DNA of 64,000 nucleotides from Vandammella animalimorsus (GCF_002285265.1 NZ_NSJB01000009.1:29444-93443), one strand, 5' to 3'. Positions 19,481 to 29,103 are shown, counted from the first letter of the stretch. Numbers and translations: made by a program. Notes: a model not told the origin generated them from the sequence alone.

Positions 19481-20130
19481 GGCCCCTCCTGGGCCGGCGC
19501 CAGCGCCAGCAAATGCGCGTGCACCTGGCCGGCGCGCAGGTAATGGCGGCGCTGCCAGCCCAGCGCGGCCAGCTCGGCCTGGCCCCATTCACGACCGCTT
19601 TCCCAGTACAGCCAGCCCTCGGGCGCCAGCGCGCGGCGCGCCAATTTCAGGGCCGGCTCGTCCAATCCGGCGGCGTAGGGCGGGTCGAGAAAGACCACAT
19701 CCCAGCCCTGGGGCTGCTGCGCGCAGGGCGCCCGCAGCGCCGCCAGGCCATCGCCGCACTGGATGCGCACATTGCCCGCCTGCAGACGCTGGGCATGGGC
19801 CTGCAATTGGCGGCACAGGCCCGAATCGCGCTCGACCAGCAGCACCTGCGCCGCATGGCGCGAGGCAGCCTCCAGCCCCAATGCGCCGCTGCCCGCAAAA
19901 GCATCCAGGCAGTGGCGGCCGTGCAAATCCTGGCCCAGCCAGTTGAATAGCGTTTCGCGCACGCGATCGGGCGTGGGCCGCAGGCCAGGGCGCGCAGCCA
20001 CCGGCAGGCGACTGCGCTTCCATTGCCCGCCGATGATGCGCACCTGCCCCGGCGTCGCGCTGGCCGCTGCCGGCTTGGCAGAGCCGGCCTGAGCCACGCG
20101 GGCACGGCCAGCCCGCAGCCGCGTGCTCAA
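19477..20130 (-). CDS. rsmD: 16S rRNA (guanine(966)-N(2))-methyltransferase
   Basis: A 217-residue RsmD, which methylates G966 in the 30S subunit. The N-terminal RIIGGQWKRSRLPV and RPTPDRVRETLFNWL motifs, the SAM-binding LDAFAGSGALGLEA and the catalytic DPPY (FLDPPYAAG) are all there. The best start is a TTG at 20130 that overlaps the stop of the upstream peptidase gene; an Ala/Arg-rich ~28-residue leader precedes the conserved domain, so a later start is possible. It is flanked by the M16 peptidase genes and asparaginase with four-base overlaps on both sides. Confidence 0.92.
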   Translation of the reverse strand: MSTRLRAGRARVAQAGSAKPAAASATPGQVRIIGGQWKRSRLPVAARPGLRPTPDRVRETLFNWLGQDLHGRHCLDAFAGSGALGLEAASRHAAQVLLVERDSGLCRQLQAHAQRLQAGNVRIQCGDGLAALRAPCAQQPQGWDVVFLDPPYAAGLDEPALKLARRALAPEGWLYWESGREWGQAELAALGWQRRHYLRAGQVHAHLLALAPAQEGP

Positions 20131-21560
20131 GGCTGCCCCCCCGCGCCAACGATGACGGTGGCCATGGCCTGCGGCTGCAGCGCCTTTTGCAGCGCGCGGT
20201 GGATGTCGGCAACGCCCAGGGCCTGGACCTTGGCCGTCCAGGTGTCCAGATAGTCCAGCGGCAGGCCGTTCCAGGCGATGTTGGCCACATTGCCCAGCAG
20301 CTTGGCGTTGCTGTCAATGCGCAGCGCAAAGCCGCCGATCAGATTGGCCTTGGCATCGGCCAGCTCTTTCTCGGTCGGGCCCTGGGCGACGAACTCGGCC
20401 ACCAGCTCATGCACCAGCTGCACGGCCGCTTCGGCCTGGTCGGCGCGCGTTTGCAGGCCAATGGTGAAGGCCCCGGCGTGGTTGCCCGGGCTGAAGCTGC
20501 TGGAGACGCCATAGACCAGGCCGCGCTGCTCACGCACCTGCTCCATCAGGCGCGAGCCAAAGCCGCTGCCGCCCAGGATGTGGTTGGCCACCAGCAGCGC
20601 CAAAAAGTCCGGGTCATCGCGGCGAATGCCCGGCTGGCCGATCAGCACCTGGGCCTGCTCGACCGCAAAGGGGATGCGCTGGCTGCTGGCCTGCGCCAGC
20701 GGTTGCACCTCGGGCACGGCAGGCAGGGCCGCGCAGGCCGGGCCTTGGGGCAGCTGAGCCAGCAGCTCGTGCACCAGGCGGTCGGCCTGCTCGCGCCCGA
20801 TGCGGCCGACCACGCTGACCTTGGCCTGGCAGGGCTGCACATGCCGGGCATAAAAGGTCTGCATGTCGCGCACGCCAATCTGCGCCAGGGTCTTGGGCTG
20901 TACTGGATAGCCGTAGGGGTGCGTGCCGTAAACGGCCCGATCGAAGGCCTGGCCTGCGATCACGCCCGGGCGGGTCTGGGCCTCGCGCAGCGCGGCGCTC
21001 CAGCGCTGGCGCTCGCGCTGCCAGACGGCCTCGGGCCAGGCGCTTTGGCCGATTTGCCGCGCAGCCAGCGCCACGGCCTTGGGCAGCAGCTGCTCATCGG
21101 TCAGGCTGCGCAGGTGCAACGTGAAGCGGTCGCGGCTGGCGCTGGCCTCGAACGAGGCGCCCAGGTCGGCCCAGGCCTGGCCCAGTTGGTCTTCGTCCAG
21201 CGCGGCCTGACCGCGGGCGGCGCGCACGCCCTTGGTCAGCATGCTGGCCGTGGCCGTGGCCAGGCCGGCCTGGGCGGCCGGGTCGCGCCGCGCGCCGCCA
21301 TCAAAGTCGATCTGCACATCCACCATCGGCAGGCTGGGGCTGTGCACCAGCCAAACCTGCGCGCCGCTGGCCTGGCGCCAGTGCTCGATGGGCAACAGCG
21401 ATGGCGGCTGCGCCTGCGCATCGGCCGGCAAGGGCTGATGTAGCACCGCTGGCTGTTGCGCTGGCTGCTGTGCAGTCTGCTGGGCCGCTGGCGGCAGCGG
21501 CGCGCAGGCCACCAGCGCCGCCGCGCTCAGGGCCTGAATGAAAAATGGGCGCTTGGTCAT
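20127..21560 (-). CDS. M16 family peptidase-like lipoprotein, non-catalytic partner
   Basis: A 477-residue insulinase-like protein lacking the HxxEH zinc motif. Its domain starts after a lipoprotein signal (MTKRPFFIQALSAAALVAC; lipobox LVAC, Cys19) and a Gln/Ala/Pro linker. The C-terminal half has the R/Y pair region typical of the second subunit (VREQRGLVYGVSSSFSPG). It overlaps the active-subunit gene upstream by four bases (start ATG at 21560), consistent with a two-chain M16B enzyme such as processing-protease-like pairs. Anchoring to the periplasmic side of a membrane is inferred from the lipobox. Confidence 0.88.
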   Translation of the reverse strand: MTKRPFFIQALSAAALVACAPLPPAAQQTAQQPAQQPAVLHQPLPADAQAQPPSLLPIEHWRQASGAQVWLVHSPSLPMVDVQIDFDGGARRDPAAQAGLATATASMLTKGVRAARGQAALDEDQLGQAWADLGASFEASASRDRFTLHLRSLTDEQLLPKAVALAARQIGQSAWPEAVWQRERQRWSAALREAQTRPGVIAGQAFDRAVYGTHPYGYPVQPKTLAQIGVRDMQTFYARHVQPCQAKVSVVGRIGREQADRLVHELLAQLPQGPACAALPAVPEVQPLAQASSQRIPFAVEQAQVLIGQPGIRRDDPDFLALLVANHILGGSGFGSRLMEQVREQRGLVYGVSSSFSPGNHAGAFTIGLQTRADQAEAAVQLVHELVAEFVAQGPTEKELADAKANLIGGFALRIDSNAKLLGNVANIAWNGLPLDYLDTWTAKVQALGVADIHRALQKALQPQAMATVIVGAGGQP

Positions 21561-23065
21561 GGTTGCTCCTTGCGTGTGGCCTGGGCTGCTGCCGATGGCG
21601 CCTGCGGCAGCAGCTCGGCCACCGTCAGCCCATCGTCGCCGAAATAGCGCGCCGCCACGGCCTGCACCTGCTCGGGCGTGACTTCGCGCAGCCGCTGGAT
21701 CAGCAGCTCGCTGGCATCGAGCGGCCAGCCCTGAACCCAATTGCGCCCCAGCTCATTGGCCTGCGCGAACATCGAATCCTGCTCGTACACCGTGGCCGCC
21801 GTCCACTGCGTGACCACGCGCTGCAGCTCCTGCTGGCCAACGCCGCGCTGCGCCACCTCGGCAATGGCCCGGCGCAGCGCCTGCTCCACGGCCTGGCCAT
21901 CGCGCCCGGGCGCGGGGATGGCGCTGAGCAGGAACAGGCCATTGCCGCTGCGGTTGCTGAGCATGGCGCTGGCATCGACGCTGTCGGCCACGCGCTGCGG
22001 GCCGCGCACCAGCGCGCGCTCCAGCCGCGCGCCCTCATAGCCGCTGAGCACGCCGGCCAGCGCCATCAGCGCCAGCGCCTCACGATCGCTGGCGGTAGGT
22101 TGCTGCAACTGCTGCAACGCCGGGGCCTTGAAGGCCATCAGCAGCACCGGCTGCTCGACCCGCTCGCGCAACACGATGCGCCTGGGGCCTTGCTGCGGCG
22201 GCTCCTGCGTGATCTTGCGCGCCGGCAGCGTGGCCGCCAGCTGCGCACTGCCCTGCAGCGCATCGCCATAGTGGCGCGCCACCAACGCCAGCGCCTGGCG
22301 CGGCTGCACCTGGCCCACCACCACCACGGCGGCATTGGTCGGCACATACCACTGGCGGTAGAAGGCGCGCACGTCCTCGGCGCGCATGCGCTGCAAGTCG
22401 TCCATCCAGCCGATGATGGGGCGGCGCTGCGGCGCGGCCATGAAGGTGGCGGCCATCAGCTGCTCGAACAGCTTGGCGCGCGGCTGGTCGTCGGTGCGCA
22501 GGCGGCGCTCCTCCTTGATGACCTCGATCTCGCGCGTGAACTCCTCATCGGGCCACTGGTTGTGCGCAAAGCGCTCGGCCTCCAGGCCCATCACCACGCC
22601 CAGCTGCTGCACCGGCACCTGCTGGAAATAGGCCGTGTAGTCCAGGCTGGTGAAGGCATTGTCCTGCCCGCCCAGCTCGGCCACGCGGCGCGAGAACACA
22701 CCCGGCGCCAGGGCCTTGCTGCCCTTGAACATCATGTGCTCCAGCGCATGGGCCACGCCGCTGGTGCCATCGGCCTCGTCGATCGAGCCCACGCGCAACC
22801 ACAGCATGTGGATGGCCGTCGGCGCGCGCCGGTCGGGCTTGACGATGACCTCCAGCCCATTGGCCAGCCGGTAATGCGCCAGCGCCTCGTCCTCGCGCAG
22901 CACCTGCGCGCCGGCGGGCAATTGATCAGTCGATGCCGCTGGCGCGGCCGCCTGCGCAGCCGGCGGCTTGCCCGCCTCCAGCGCCGCAGTGCCTGGGGCG
23001 CTGGCACACGCGGCCAGACAGGCTGCAGCCAGCAGCGCCGCGCCGCGGCCCAGCCAAGGTTTCAT
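21557..23065 (-). CDS. M16 family zinc metallopeptidase lipoprotein
   Basis: A 502-residue catalytic M16B subunit. A lipoprotein signal (lipobox LAAC, Cys20) is followed by a linker, then the zinc-binding inverted motif HALEH at residues 106-110 in GVAHALEHMMFKG, and the third ligand region EIEVIKEERR. It should degrade peptides in the periplasm together with the non-catalytic partner encoded next. The start at 23065 is the ATG giving MKPWLGRGAALLAAACLAAC; the open frame upstream is a shadow of ftsY. It is divergent from ftsY with a 91-base intergenic gap that must carry both promoters. Confidence 0.92.
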   Translation of the reverse strand: MKPWLGRGAALLAAACLAACASAPGTAALEAGKPPAAQAAAPAASTDQLPAGAQVLREDEALAHYRLANGLEVIVKPDRRAPTAIHMLWLRVGSIDEADGTSGVAHALEHMMFKGSKALAPGVFSRRVAELGGQDNAFTSLDYTAYFQQVPVQQLGVVMGLEAERFAHNQWPDEEFTREIEVIKEERRLRTDDQPRAKLFEQLMAATFMAAPQRRPIIGWMDDLQRMRAEDVRAFYRQWYVPTNAAVVVVGQVQPRQALALVARHYGDALQGSAQLAATLPARKITQEPPQQGPRRIVLRERVEQPVLLMAFKAPALQQLQQPTASDREALALMALAGVLSGYEGARLERALVRGPQRVADSVDASAMLSNRSGNGLFLLSAIPAPGRDGQAVEQALRRAIAEVAQRGVGQQELQRVVTQWTAATVYEQDSMFAQANELGRNWVQGWPLDASELLIQRLREVTPEQVQAVAARYFGDDGLTVAELLPQAPSAAAQATRKEQP

Positions 23066-23156
23066 ACAATCGCGCACTTGCGTCTTCACAGTCCAGGTTC
23101 TCCATTGATGATGGCGCCACAGCGCCCGCCAGGCAGGCTGCCCAACGCCGCGCATT

Positions 23157-24746
23157 ATGTTCAGCTTTTTCAGAAAAAAATCCCCAGCCCCCGCGCCCAG
23201 CGAGCCCAGCGCCAAGCCGCCACCACCGGCTGCCGACAGCAGCGTCATGGACTGGCTGCGCCAGCAGGCCATCGACACGGCGCCCCCCGCGCCGGCTGCG
23301 CCAAGCACTGCTGCGCCCCTTGCTCCCGCTGAGGCCCCGCAGGCCCCCAGGCTCGCCGAGACTGCGGAAACGGTGGATCCGGCCCATACAGCGCCCGCCC
23401 CTTTACAGCCCCCCGCGCCAGTAGCAGCACCAGTAGCTGCGCCACCTGTGGCCATCCCCGCCGCCGAGCCGCCCGCGCCCCCCGCCGTCCACGCGCCAGC
23501 GCCCATCAGCGAGCCAGCGCCGGCCCCCGCGCCAGCAGCCATCCCGGCCCCGCCCGCAGCCGCGCCCCTGCCGCCACCAGCCAGCCTGGCCCAACCACCG
23601 CTCCAACCGCCGGCCGTGGCCACAGTGCCGCCTGCGCCACAGCCCCCAGCCGTGCCCGCAGTCGCAGTGCCCGCGCCCAGCATGGCGCCGCCTGCTCAGC
23701 AGCCCGCGCCCGTGCCCGCCACAGCGCCCGCGCCCCAGCCGGCAGCCCCGGCCGTGGGCAGCGCCCCCGTGGCCGCGCCCGCCCCTGCCGAAACAGCCCC
23801 CGCCAGCGCCACGCCCGCCACGCCCGCCACGCCTGCGCCCGCCGCAGAGCGCAAAAGCTGGCTGGACAAGCTCAAGGCCGGGCTGCGCAAGACCGGCAGC
23901 AGCATCTCCACCGTCTTTACCGGCACGAAGATCGACGAAGACCTGTACGAGGAGCTGGAAACCGCCCTGCTCATGGCCGATGCGGGCGTCAAGGCCACGA
24001 CCTTCCTGCTTGATGACCTGCGCCGCCGCGTCAAGGCCGCCAAGGCCACCGATCCGGCCCAGGTCAAGGGCCTGCTGGCCGATGCCATTGCCCAGCTGCT
24101 GCAACCGCTGGAAAAAACCCTGGTCATCGGCGAGCACGAGCCCACCGTCATCATGGTCGCGGGCGTCAACGGCGCGGGCAAGACCACCTCCATCGGCAAG
24201 CTCACGCGCCACCTGGCCGATGCCGAGGCCAGCGTGCTGCTGGCTGCGGCCGACACCTTCCGCGCCGCCGCGCGCGAGCAATTGGGCGTCTGGGCCACGC
24301 GCAACACCGTGGAAATCATCGGCCAGCAAGGCGGCGACCCGGCCGCCGTCAGCTTCGACGCAGTCACCGCCGGCAAGGCGCGCGGCAAAGACGTGGTGCT
24401 GGTGGACACCGCCGGTCGCCTGCCCACGCAGCTGCACCTGATGGAAGAGCTGAAAAAAATCAAGCGCGTCATCACCAAGGCCGAGGCCAGCGCCCCGCAC
24501 GAGGTGCTGCTGGTGATCGACGGCAACACCGGCCAGAACGCGCTGGCCCAGGTCAAGGCCTTTGACGACGCGCTGCAACTGACGGGCCTGATCGTCACCA
24601 AGCTCGACGGCACGGCCAAAGGCGGCGTGCTGGCCGCCATCGCCCAGGAGCGCCCCGTGCCCGTGTACTTCATCGGCGTGGGCGAAAAGCTCGAAGACCT
24701 GCAAACCTTCAACGCCCGCGAATTCGCCCAGGCGCTGCTCGATTGA
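23157..24746 (+). CDS. ftsY: Signal recognition particle receptor FtsY
   Basis: A 529-residue SRP receptor GTPase that docks ribosome-nascent chain complexes at the inner membrane. The N-terminal ~230 residues are a low-complexity Ala/Pro-rich extension in place of the acidic A domain of E. coli. The NG domain follows: N-domain KSWLDKLKAGLRKTGSSIST, G1 GVNGAGKTTSIGKL, DTFRAAAREQL, G3 DTAGRLPTQ and G4 TKLDGTAKGG. A hairpin terminator follows within 65 bases. It is monocistronic here. Confidence 0.96.
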   Translation: MFSFFRKKSPAPAPSEPSAKPPPPAADSSVMDWLRQQAIDTAPPAPAAPSTAAPLAPAEAPQAPRLAETAETVDPAHTAPAPLQPPAPVAAPVAAPPVAIPAAEPPAPPAVHAPAPISEPAPAPAPAAIPAPPAAAPLPPPASLAQPPLQPPAVATVPPAPQPPAVPAVAVPAPSMAPPAQQPAPVPATAPAPQPAAPAVGSAPVAAPAPAETAPASATPATPATPAPAAERKSWLDKLKAGLRKTGSSISTVFTGTKIDEDLYEELETALLMADAGVKATTFLLDDLRRRVKAAKATDPAQVKGLLADAIAQLLQPLEKTLVIGEHEPTVIMVAGVNGAGKTTSIGKLTRHLADAEASVLLAAADTFRAAAREQLGVWATRNTVEIIGQQGGDPAAVSFDAVTAGKARGKDVVLVDTAGRLPTQLHLMEELKKIKRVITKAEASAPHEVLLVIDGNTGQNALAQVKAFDDALQLTGLIVTKLDGTAKGGVLAAIAQERPVPVYFIGVGEKLEDLQTFNAREFAQALLD

Positions 24747-24775
24747 GCCGCCTTCAGTCAAGGCCATCGCACGCG

Positions 24776-24811
24776 AAAGCCCCTGACGGCCCAGGCTCTC
24801 AGGGGCTTTTG
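24776..24811 (+). terminator. Rho-independent terminator of ftsY
   Basis: A stem AAAGCCCCTGA / TCAGGGGCTTT with a 12-base loop ends in TTTTGC, 30 bases after the ftsY stop. It would also act weakly on the minus strand for the converging LRR gene because of the A-run on the other side. Confidence 0.8.
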
Positions 24812-24855
24812 CATGGCAGTCAGGGCGGCCCGGGGCCTGCTCACGATCTCGGCGC

Positions 24856-26544
24856 TCAGCGGCGCCGCAGGCCCAGGGCCGATGCCAGTGCCAGCAACCC
24901 GCCCAGCAGCATCAGACCCAGCGGCCCCAGCACGGGCACGCCCGGCAACCCCATGGCGCCTGGCAGCGGCACATGGAGTGGGCGGAATGCGGCGTTGACC
25001 GTGCAGGGTGCGGTCACCGGCCCGGTCGCGAAAGCATGCTCGCCCACGTGCGCACCATCGCAATCGCTGCTCACGGATTCGACCTCGTAGCCATCGGCCG
25101 GCAGCAGCGTGAACACGGCCCTGCCGCCTGCGGCCACGCTTTGCACGCTGGGCAGGATCTGGCCGCCGTCGGCGTCGGCCATGGCATGCACGGCATGGTG
25201 CGGGCCAGGCGCCCAGGGGCGGAAACGGGCCTGCACCCGGCAATCGGCCGAGAGCGGGCCGGTGAAGAACAGCTCGGCGCCAGCCCAGGATGCTGTGCCG
25301 CAACTGCTGTCGATGGCATCGAGCATCTGACCCGGCTCGGGCTTGATGACGATGGCCGCTTGCGCACCCGCAATGCCCCGCTGCAGCGCCGGAGACACCC
25401 TGCCGCCCGGGCCTGCGCTGGCGTGCACGGCCCAGCTGGCGCTGGCGCAGCCTGCGGCCCAGTCGCCGCCGGCAAAGGCATTCCACTGGGCATCGGCGGG
25501 CGAAGCCGGCTGCAGCCGGTTCGGGCACAGGGCCGACCAGGCGCCCGGCATCAGCCCCGGTGGCAACACGGCCGGCGGGCTGCCGGTGAGCAGGTTGTGC
25601 TCGACCCGCAGCCACAGCAGCGCAGTCAGGCCGCCCAGCTCCGGCAGCGCGCCGCTGAACTGGTTGTTGTTGAGCGACAGGCGCTTGAGCCTGGGCAGGC
25701 CCTGCAGGGCTGGCAATGGGCCGCTGAACTGGTTGAAGCTGGCATCGAAATCCTGCAGCTGCGGCAAATGCCCCAGCTGCAGCCGCCCGGCCAGGCGGTT
25801 GTGGCTGAGGTTGATCTGCACCAGGGCCGGCAAGGCATCGAGCAGCGGCAGCGGGCCATCGAGCAGATTGTGGTTGGCCACGAAAGCCTGCAGCTGCGCC
25901 ATCCCGGCCAGGCTGGGCACAGCGCCGGTGAGCCAATTGCCCGCCACACTGAAGTGCTGCAGTGCTGGCGCACCCGTCAATGCAGGCAGCTGGCCGCTGA
26001 GCCGGTTGTCCGCAGCGCCAAACTGGCGCAGCGCAGGCAGGCCATCGAAGCGGGGCAGCGCACCGCTGAATCGGTTGCTGGTCACATCGAAAAGCTGCAG
26101 CGCGCTCAAGCCCTGCAACGCGGGGATCGGCCCGTCGAGCCGGTTGCGGCTGACATCCAGATGTTCCAGATCCGGCCAGGCCGCCAAATCGGGCAGCGGT
26201 CCCGCAAGCTGGTTGCCAAAGAGCTCCAGCCGGCGCATGTGCCGCAGGCCGTGCAGGCTCTGTGGCAGCTGGCCATCGAGCTGGTTTTGCGGCAAGCGCA
26301 AGCCCACCACGTGGGCCTGGGCCGCATCGCACAGCACCCCTTCCCAGTCGCACTCCGTGCCCGGCGCGGCGAAATCGGCGCCCTGCTTCCAGCCCGCGCG
26401 GCGATGCCAGCCATCGCCCTGCGTGTGCGTGTACACGTCCAGCAGCGCCTGGCGCTCGGCTTCAGGGATGGCCGCCTGGGCTGCCGCCAGGCCCAGCAGC
26501 GCCAGCGCTGCGCCAGCCAAGGTTTTTCGCAAGATCTGCGTCAT
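24856..26544 (-). CDS. Secreted leucine-rich-repeat protein with IPTL-CTERM-like sorting tail
   Basis: A 562-residue exported protein. The ATG at 26544 has AAGGAT upstream and gives a signal peptide (MTQILRKTLAGAALALLGLA, cleavage near AQA). An N-terminal cap (ERQALLDVYTHTQGDGWHRR, ECDWEGVLCD) resembles the caps of plant-type LRR proteins. About eleven LRR units of 20-23 residues follow (for example LEHLDVSRNRLDGPIPALQG). A cysteine-containing beta-rich region follows, and the protein ends in a sorting tail VPVLGPLGLMLLGG, hydrophobic helix, and RRR. Such tails are recognised by exosortase-type systems; none is in the window. Function is unknown; ligand binding or surface adhesion is a guess. 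Confidence 0.8.
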   Translation of the reverse strand: MTQILRKTLAGAALALLGLAAAQAAIPEAERQALLDVYTHTQGDGWHRRAGWKQGADFAAPGTECDWEGVLCDAAQAHVVGLRLPQNQLDGQLPQSLHGLRHMRRLELFGNQLAGPLPDLAAWPDLEHLDVSRNRLDGPIPALQGLSALQLFDVTSNRFSGALPRFDGLPALRQFGAADNRLSGQLPALTGAPALQHFSVAGNWLTGAVPSLAGMAQLQAFVANHNLLDGPLPLLDALPALVQINLSHNRLAGRLQLGHLPQLQDFDASFNQFSGPLPALQGLPRLKRLSLNNNQFSGALPELGGLTALLWLRVEHNLLTGSPPAVLPPGLMPGAWSALCPNRLQPASPADAQWNAFAGGDWAAGCASASWAVHASAGPGGRVSPALQRGIAGAQAAIVIKPEPGQMLDAIDSSCGTASWAGAELFFTGPLSADCRVQARFRPWAPGPHHAVHAMADADGGQILPSVQSVAAGGRAVFTLLPADGYEVESVSSDCDGAHVGEHAFATGPVTAPCTVNAAFRPLHVPLPGAMGLPGVPVLGPLGLMLLGGLLALASALGLRRR

Positions 26545-26666
26545 TGGCAATCCTTTTTCTGAACCCACATCCAGCAATTCACAGCCTGCAAGCGCGCACC
26601 AGCTTTTGCCCACGTGGCCTGGATTCTAGGCAGCGGCCCGGCTGCACCCCATCGGTGATAACGCCA

Positions 26667-27848
26667 TCACTGCGGCGCAGGCGGCCGCTGGCGGCTGCCT
26701 GCCAGCAGCGTGGCCAGCCAGCCCAGCAGCGCGATGGCGGCCAGCACGGCCAGCGGCCCCAACGCGGCGGCCAGTGGCGCGCCCAGTTGGTTCAGGCGCA
26801 GCGAGGCCTGGATGGCCGCGGTGCTGGGCGAGGCCCAGCGCAGCCACTCCAGCCAGGGCGGCAGAGCTTCGGCCGGCCAGGTAAAGCCGGCCAGAAAGGC
26901 CAGCGGCAGGCTGGTGAACAGCACCAGATAGAGCACGCGCTCGCGGTCGGCCACCCACAGCCCCAGCAGCGCCGCGCAGCCGACCACGGCGGGCACGAAC
27001 AGGCCCAGCAGCGCCAGCGCGCCCAGCGGGTTGCCGCCGCTGGGGTAGTCGTGCCAGACGAACATCCAGCCAAAGTAGTACAGCCCGGCCAACCAGCCGG
27101 GCAGGCAAAAGGCCAGCAGCCGCGCCAGCCAGGCGCCTGCGCTGGCGGCGGCGCGCTGCTGCTCGCGCCAGGTAGCCACCAGCATGGCGATGCCCATCAG
27201 CAGGGTTTGCTGCAGGATCAGCAGCGCCACGGCCGCCACGACGAAGCTGCCATAGCCGCCCGTGGGGTTGAACAGGGCGGCGCTGTGCAGTTGCAACGGC
27301 GCGCGGCTGGCGGCGGCCTGCGGCGCGCTTTGCCCGCCCGCCTGCAGGCGCTTGAGCTGCACCCCGGCGGCGACGGTGCCAAAGCTTTGCGCAAAGCCTT
27401 GCTGCACCTGCTTGCTCACCAGCGGGTAGCTGCCGTGGGCATAAACCGTCACATGCACCGGCTCGCGCCGCAGCACGCTGCGCTTGAGGCCGCGCGGCAA
27501 CTCGGCATAGCCGTAGATGTCGCCGCGCAGCAGGGCCTGGCGGGCCTGCTGGGCATCGGCCGTGACCAGGTTCACGGCCAGTTGCGCGCTGGCGTCGGCA
27601 TAGCGCAGCAGTTGGCGCGTCAGGCCATCGGCCTCGGGCACGACGATGGCCACGGGCACGCGCTGCACCACCTGCGCGCTGTAAAACCAGGGGTAGAAAA
27701 AGCTGTAGAACAGCGGCCCGCCCACCACCAGCATCAACACGCCCTGGTCGCGGAGCATGGCGCGCAGCGCCGCCAGCCAGTGGGCGATAAAGCCCTGGCG
27801 CGGCGCGGCGTCCTCGGGGTGGGTGAGAGGTGTTGTGGGCCGGGCCAT
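26667..27848 (-). CDS. ABC-2 type transporter permease (second copy)
   Basis: A 393-residue membrane protein of the ABC-2 (YhhJ/YbhR-like) family: a helix near the N-terminus (VLMLVVGGPLFYSFFYPWFY), a ~160-residue periplasmic domain (PVAIVVPEADGLTRQLLRYA), then five helices at the C-terminus. It ends the tolC-hlyD-ABC2-ABC2 run and starts one base before the stop of the preceding permease. No nucleotide-binding domain is present in the protein or in its neighbours. It probably forms a membrane dimer with its neighbour. Confidence 0.85.
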   Translation of the reverse strand: MARPTTPLTHPEDAAPRQGFIAHWLAALRAMLRDQGVLMLVVGGPLFYSFFYPWFYSAQVVQRVPVAIVVPEADGLTRQLLRYADASAQLAVNLVTADAQQARQALLRGDIYGYAELPRGLKRSVLRREPVHVTVYAHGSYPLVSKQVQQGFAQSFGTVAAGVQLKRLQAGGQSAPQAAASRAPLQLHSAALFNPTGGYGSFVVAAVALLILQQTLLMGIAMLVATWREQQRAAASAGAWLARLLAFCLPGWLAGLYYFGWMFVWHDYPSGGNPLGALALLGLFVPAVVGCAALLGLWVADRERVLYLVLFTSLPLAFLAGFTWPAEALPPWLEWLRWASPSTAAIQASLRLNQLGAPLAAALGPLAVLAAIALLGWLATLLAGSRQRPPAPQ

Positions 27849-27849
27849 C

Positions 27850-29103
27850 TCAGCGCCCTCCCCACAAGGCCGGGCGCGGCAAGGCCCAGCGCAAGGCCAG
27901 CGCGCCCAAGATCAGGCCCAGCAGGCAGGCCAGCCATAGGCCGCTGACGACCGGCAGGCTTTGCGCGATGTCCGCGCCCATTTGCAATTGCTCGATTTGC
28001 AGGCGGATGTAGTGCGTGTAGGGCATGGCCGTGGCCCAGGCGTGGGCGCCGGCGCTCATGGCCAGCAGCGGAAAGCCCACGCCGCTGAAGGCGAAGGCGG
28101 GCGCGGCCAGCAGGCCCGAGAGTGACAGCGCCGTGCGCAGCGAGCGGGTGGCCGCCGCCAGCAGGCCGCCGATCACCAGGCTGGCCGCCACCAGCGAGGC
28201 CAGCGCCAGCAGCACCAAGGCCAGGCTGCCAGCGGCCTGCCAGCCGCGCCATTGCGTCAAATACAGCATGCCCGCCATGCCCACCAGCGACAGCGACAAC
28301 CAGGCCGGGGCGAGCTTGCCGGCCAGCGCGCAGGCGATGGCCCACCAGCGCGGCAGGCCCGGCCCGGCCGCTACGGCCACGGTGGGTGCAGCGGGTGCAG
28401 CGGGTGCACTGGGCACAGCGGGCGGCGCGGGCAGCAGCCAGTCGCCCAGGCTGCGGTCGCGCAATTCGCGCCCGACCGTCCAGGCCCCGGCGGTCATGGC
28501 CAGCACGTGCAGCAGCGCGGGGATCAGCGCCAGGGCCAGAAAGGCCTCGTAATTGCCCGAGGGGTTGAACAGCGGCCTCAGCTCCAGCGTGAGCGGTTCG
28601 CGCCAGATGGGCAGGGCCTGGGCGGGCGTGCCGCGCTTGGCGCTGGCCTGCATCTCCAGGCCGGCGCTCAAGGTGCCGACGACCTGGCGCACATCGCGCT
28701 CGATCAGGCCCGAGTGCGTGCCCAGCTGGGCGTTGTGCAGCAGCGTCAGCGCCGCGCCCTGGCCTTGCTGGATGTGCTGCTGCGTGTGGCGGGGGATGTG
28801 CAGCACGGCATAGACCTGCATGGCTTGCAGGGCCTGCTGCGCCTGGACGGCGCTGTGCACCGGCTCGGCCAGCCTCAGCCCGGGGCTGGCTTGCAGCATG
28901 CGCTGCAACTGGCGCGCCAGCGCGCCTGCGTCCTCATTCCACACGGCGATGGGCAGGCCGCGCGGCAGGCCCGCCGAGAAGGTGGCGCACAGCAGCGCCA
29001 CGGCCAGGGCCGGCACCCAGGTGAGCATGGCGCTATCCCAGGGGCGGCGGCGCAGCAGGCGCAGCTCGCGCCGCAGGCTGGGCCAGAACGCGGCCATGCT
29101 CAC
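27850..29103 (-). CDS. ABC-2 type transporter permease (first copy)
   Basis: A 417-residue ABC-2 family membrane protein with the same layout as its neighbour: N-terminal helix (AMLTWVPALAVALLCATFSA), periplasmic domain with the shared motif PIAVWNEDAGALARQLQRML, then a C-terminal membrane part. A Pro/Ala-rich loop (residues about 225-245) interrupts the membrane region. It overlaps the stop of the HlyD-like gene by four bases. Similar pairs in E. coli (ybhR/ybhS, yhhJ) work with an ATPase, which is not found here. Confidence 0.85.
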   Translation of the reverse strand: MSMAAFWPSLRRELRLLRRRPWDSAMLTWVPALAVALLCATFSAGLPRGLPIAVWNEDAGALARQLQRMLQASPGLRLAEPVHSAVQAQQALQAMQVYAVLHIPRHTQQHIQQGQGAALTLLHNAQLGTHSGLIERDVRQVVGTLSAGLEMQASAKRGTPAQALPIWREPLTLELRPLFNPSGNYEAFLALALIPALLHVLAMTAGAWTVGRELRDRSLGDWLLPAPPAVPSAPAAPAAPTVAVAAGPGLPRWWAIACALAGKLAPAWLSLSLVGMAGMLYLTQWRGWQAAGSLALVLLALASLVAASLVIGGLLAAATRSLRTALSLSGLLAAPAFAFSGVGFPLLAMSAGAHAWATAMPYTHYIRLQIEQLQMGADIAQSLPVVSGLWLACLLGLILGALALRWALPRPALWGGR

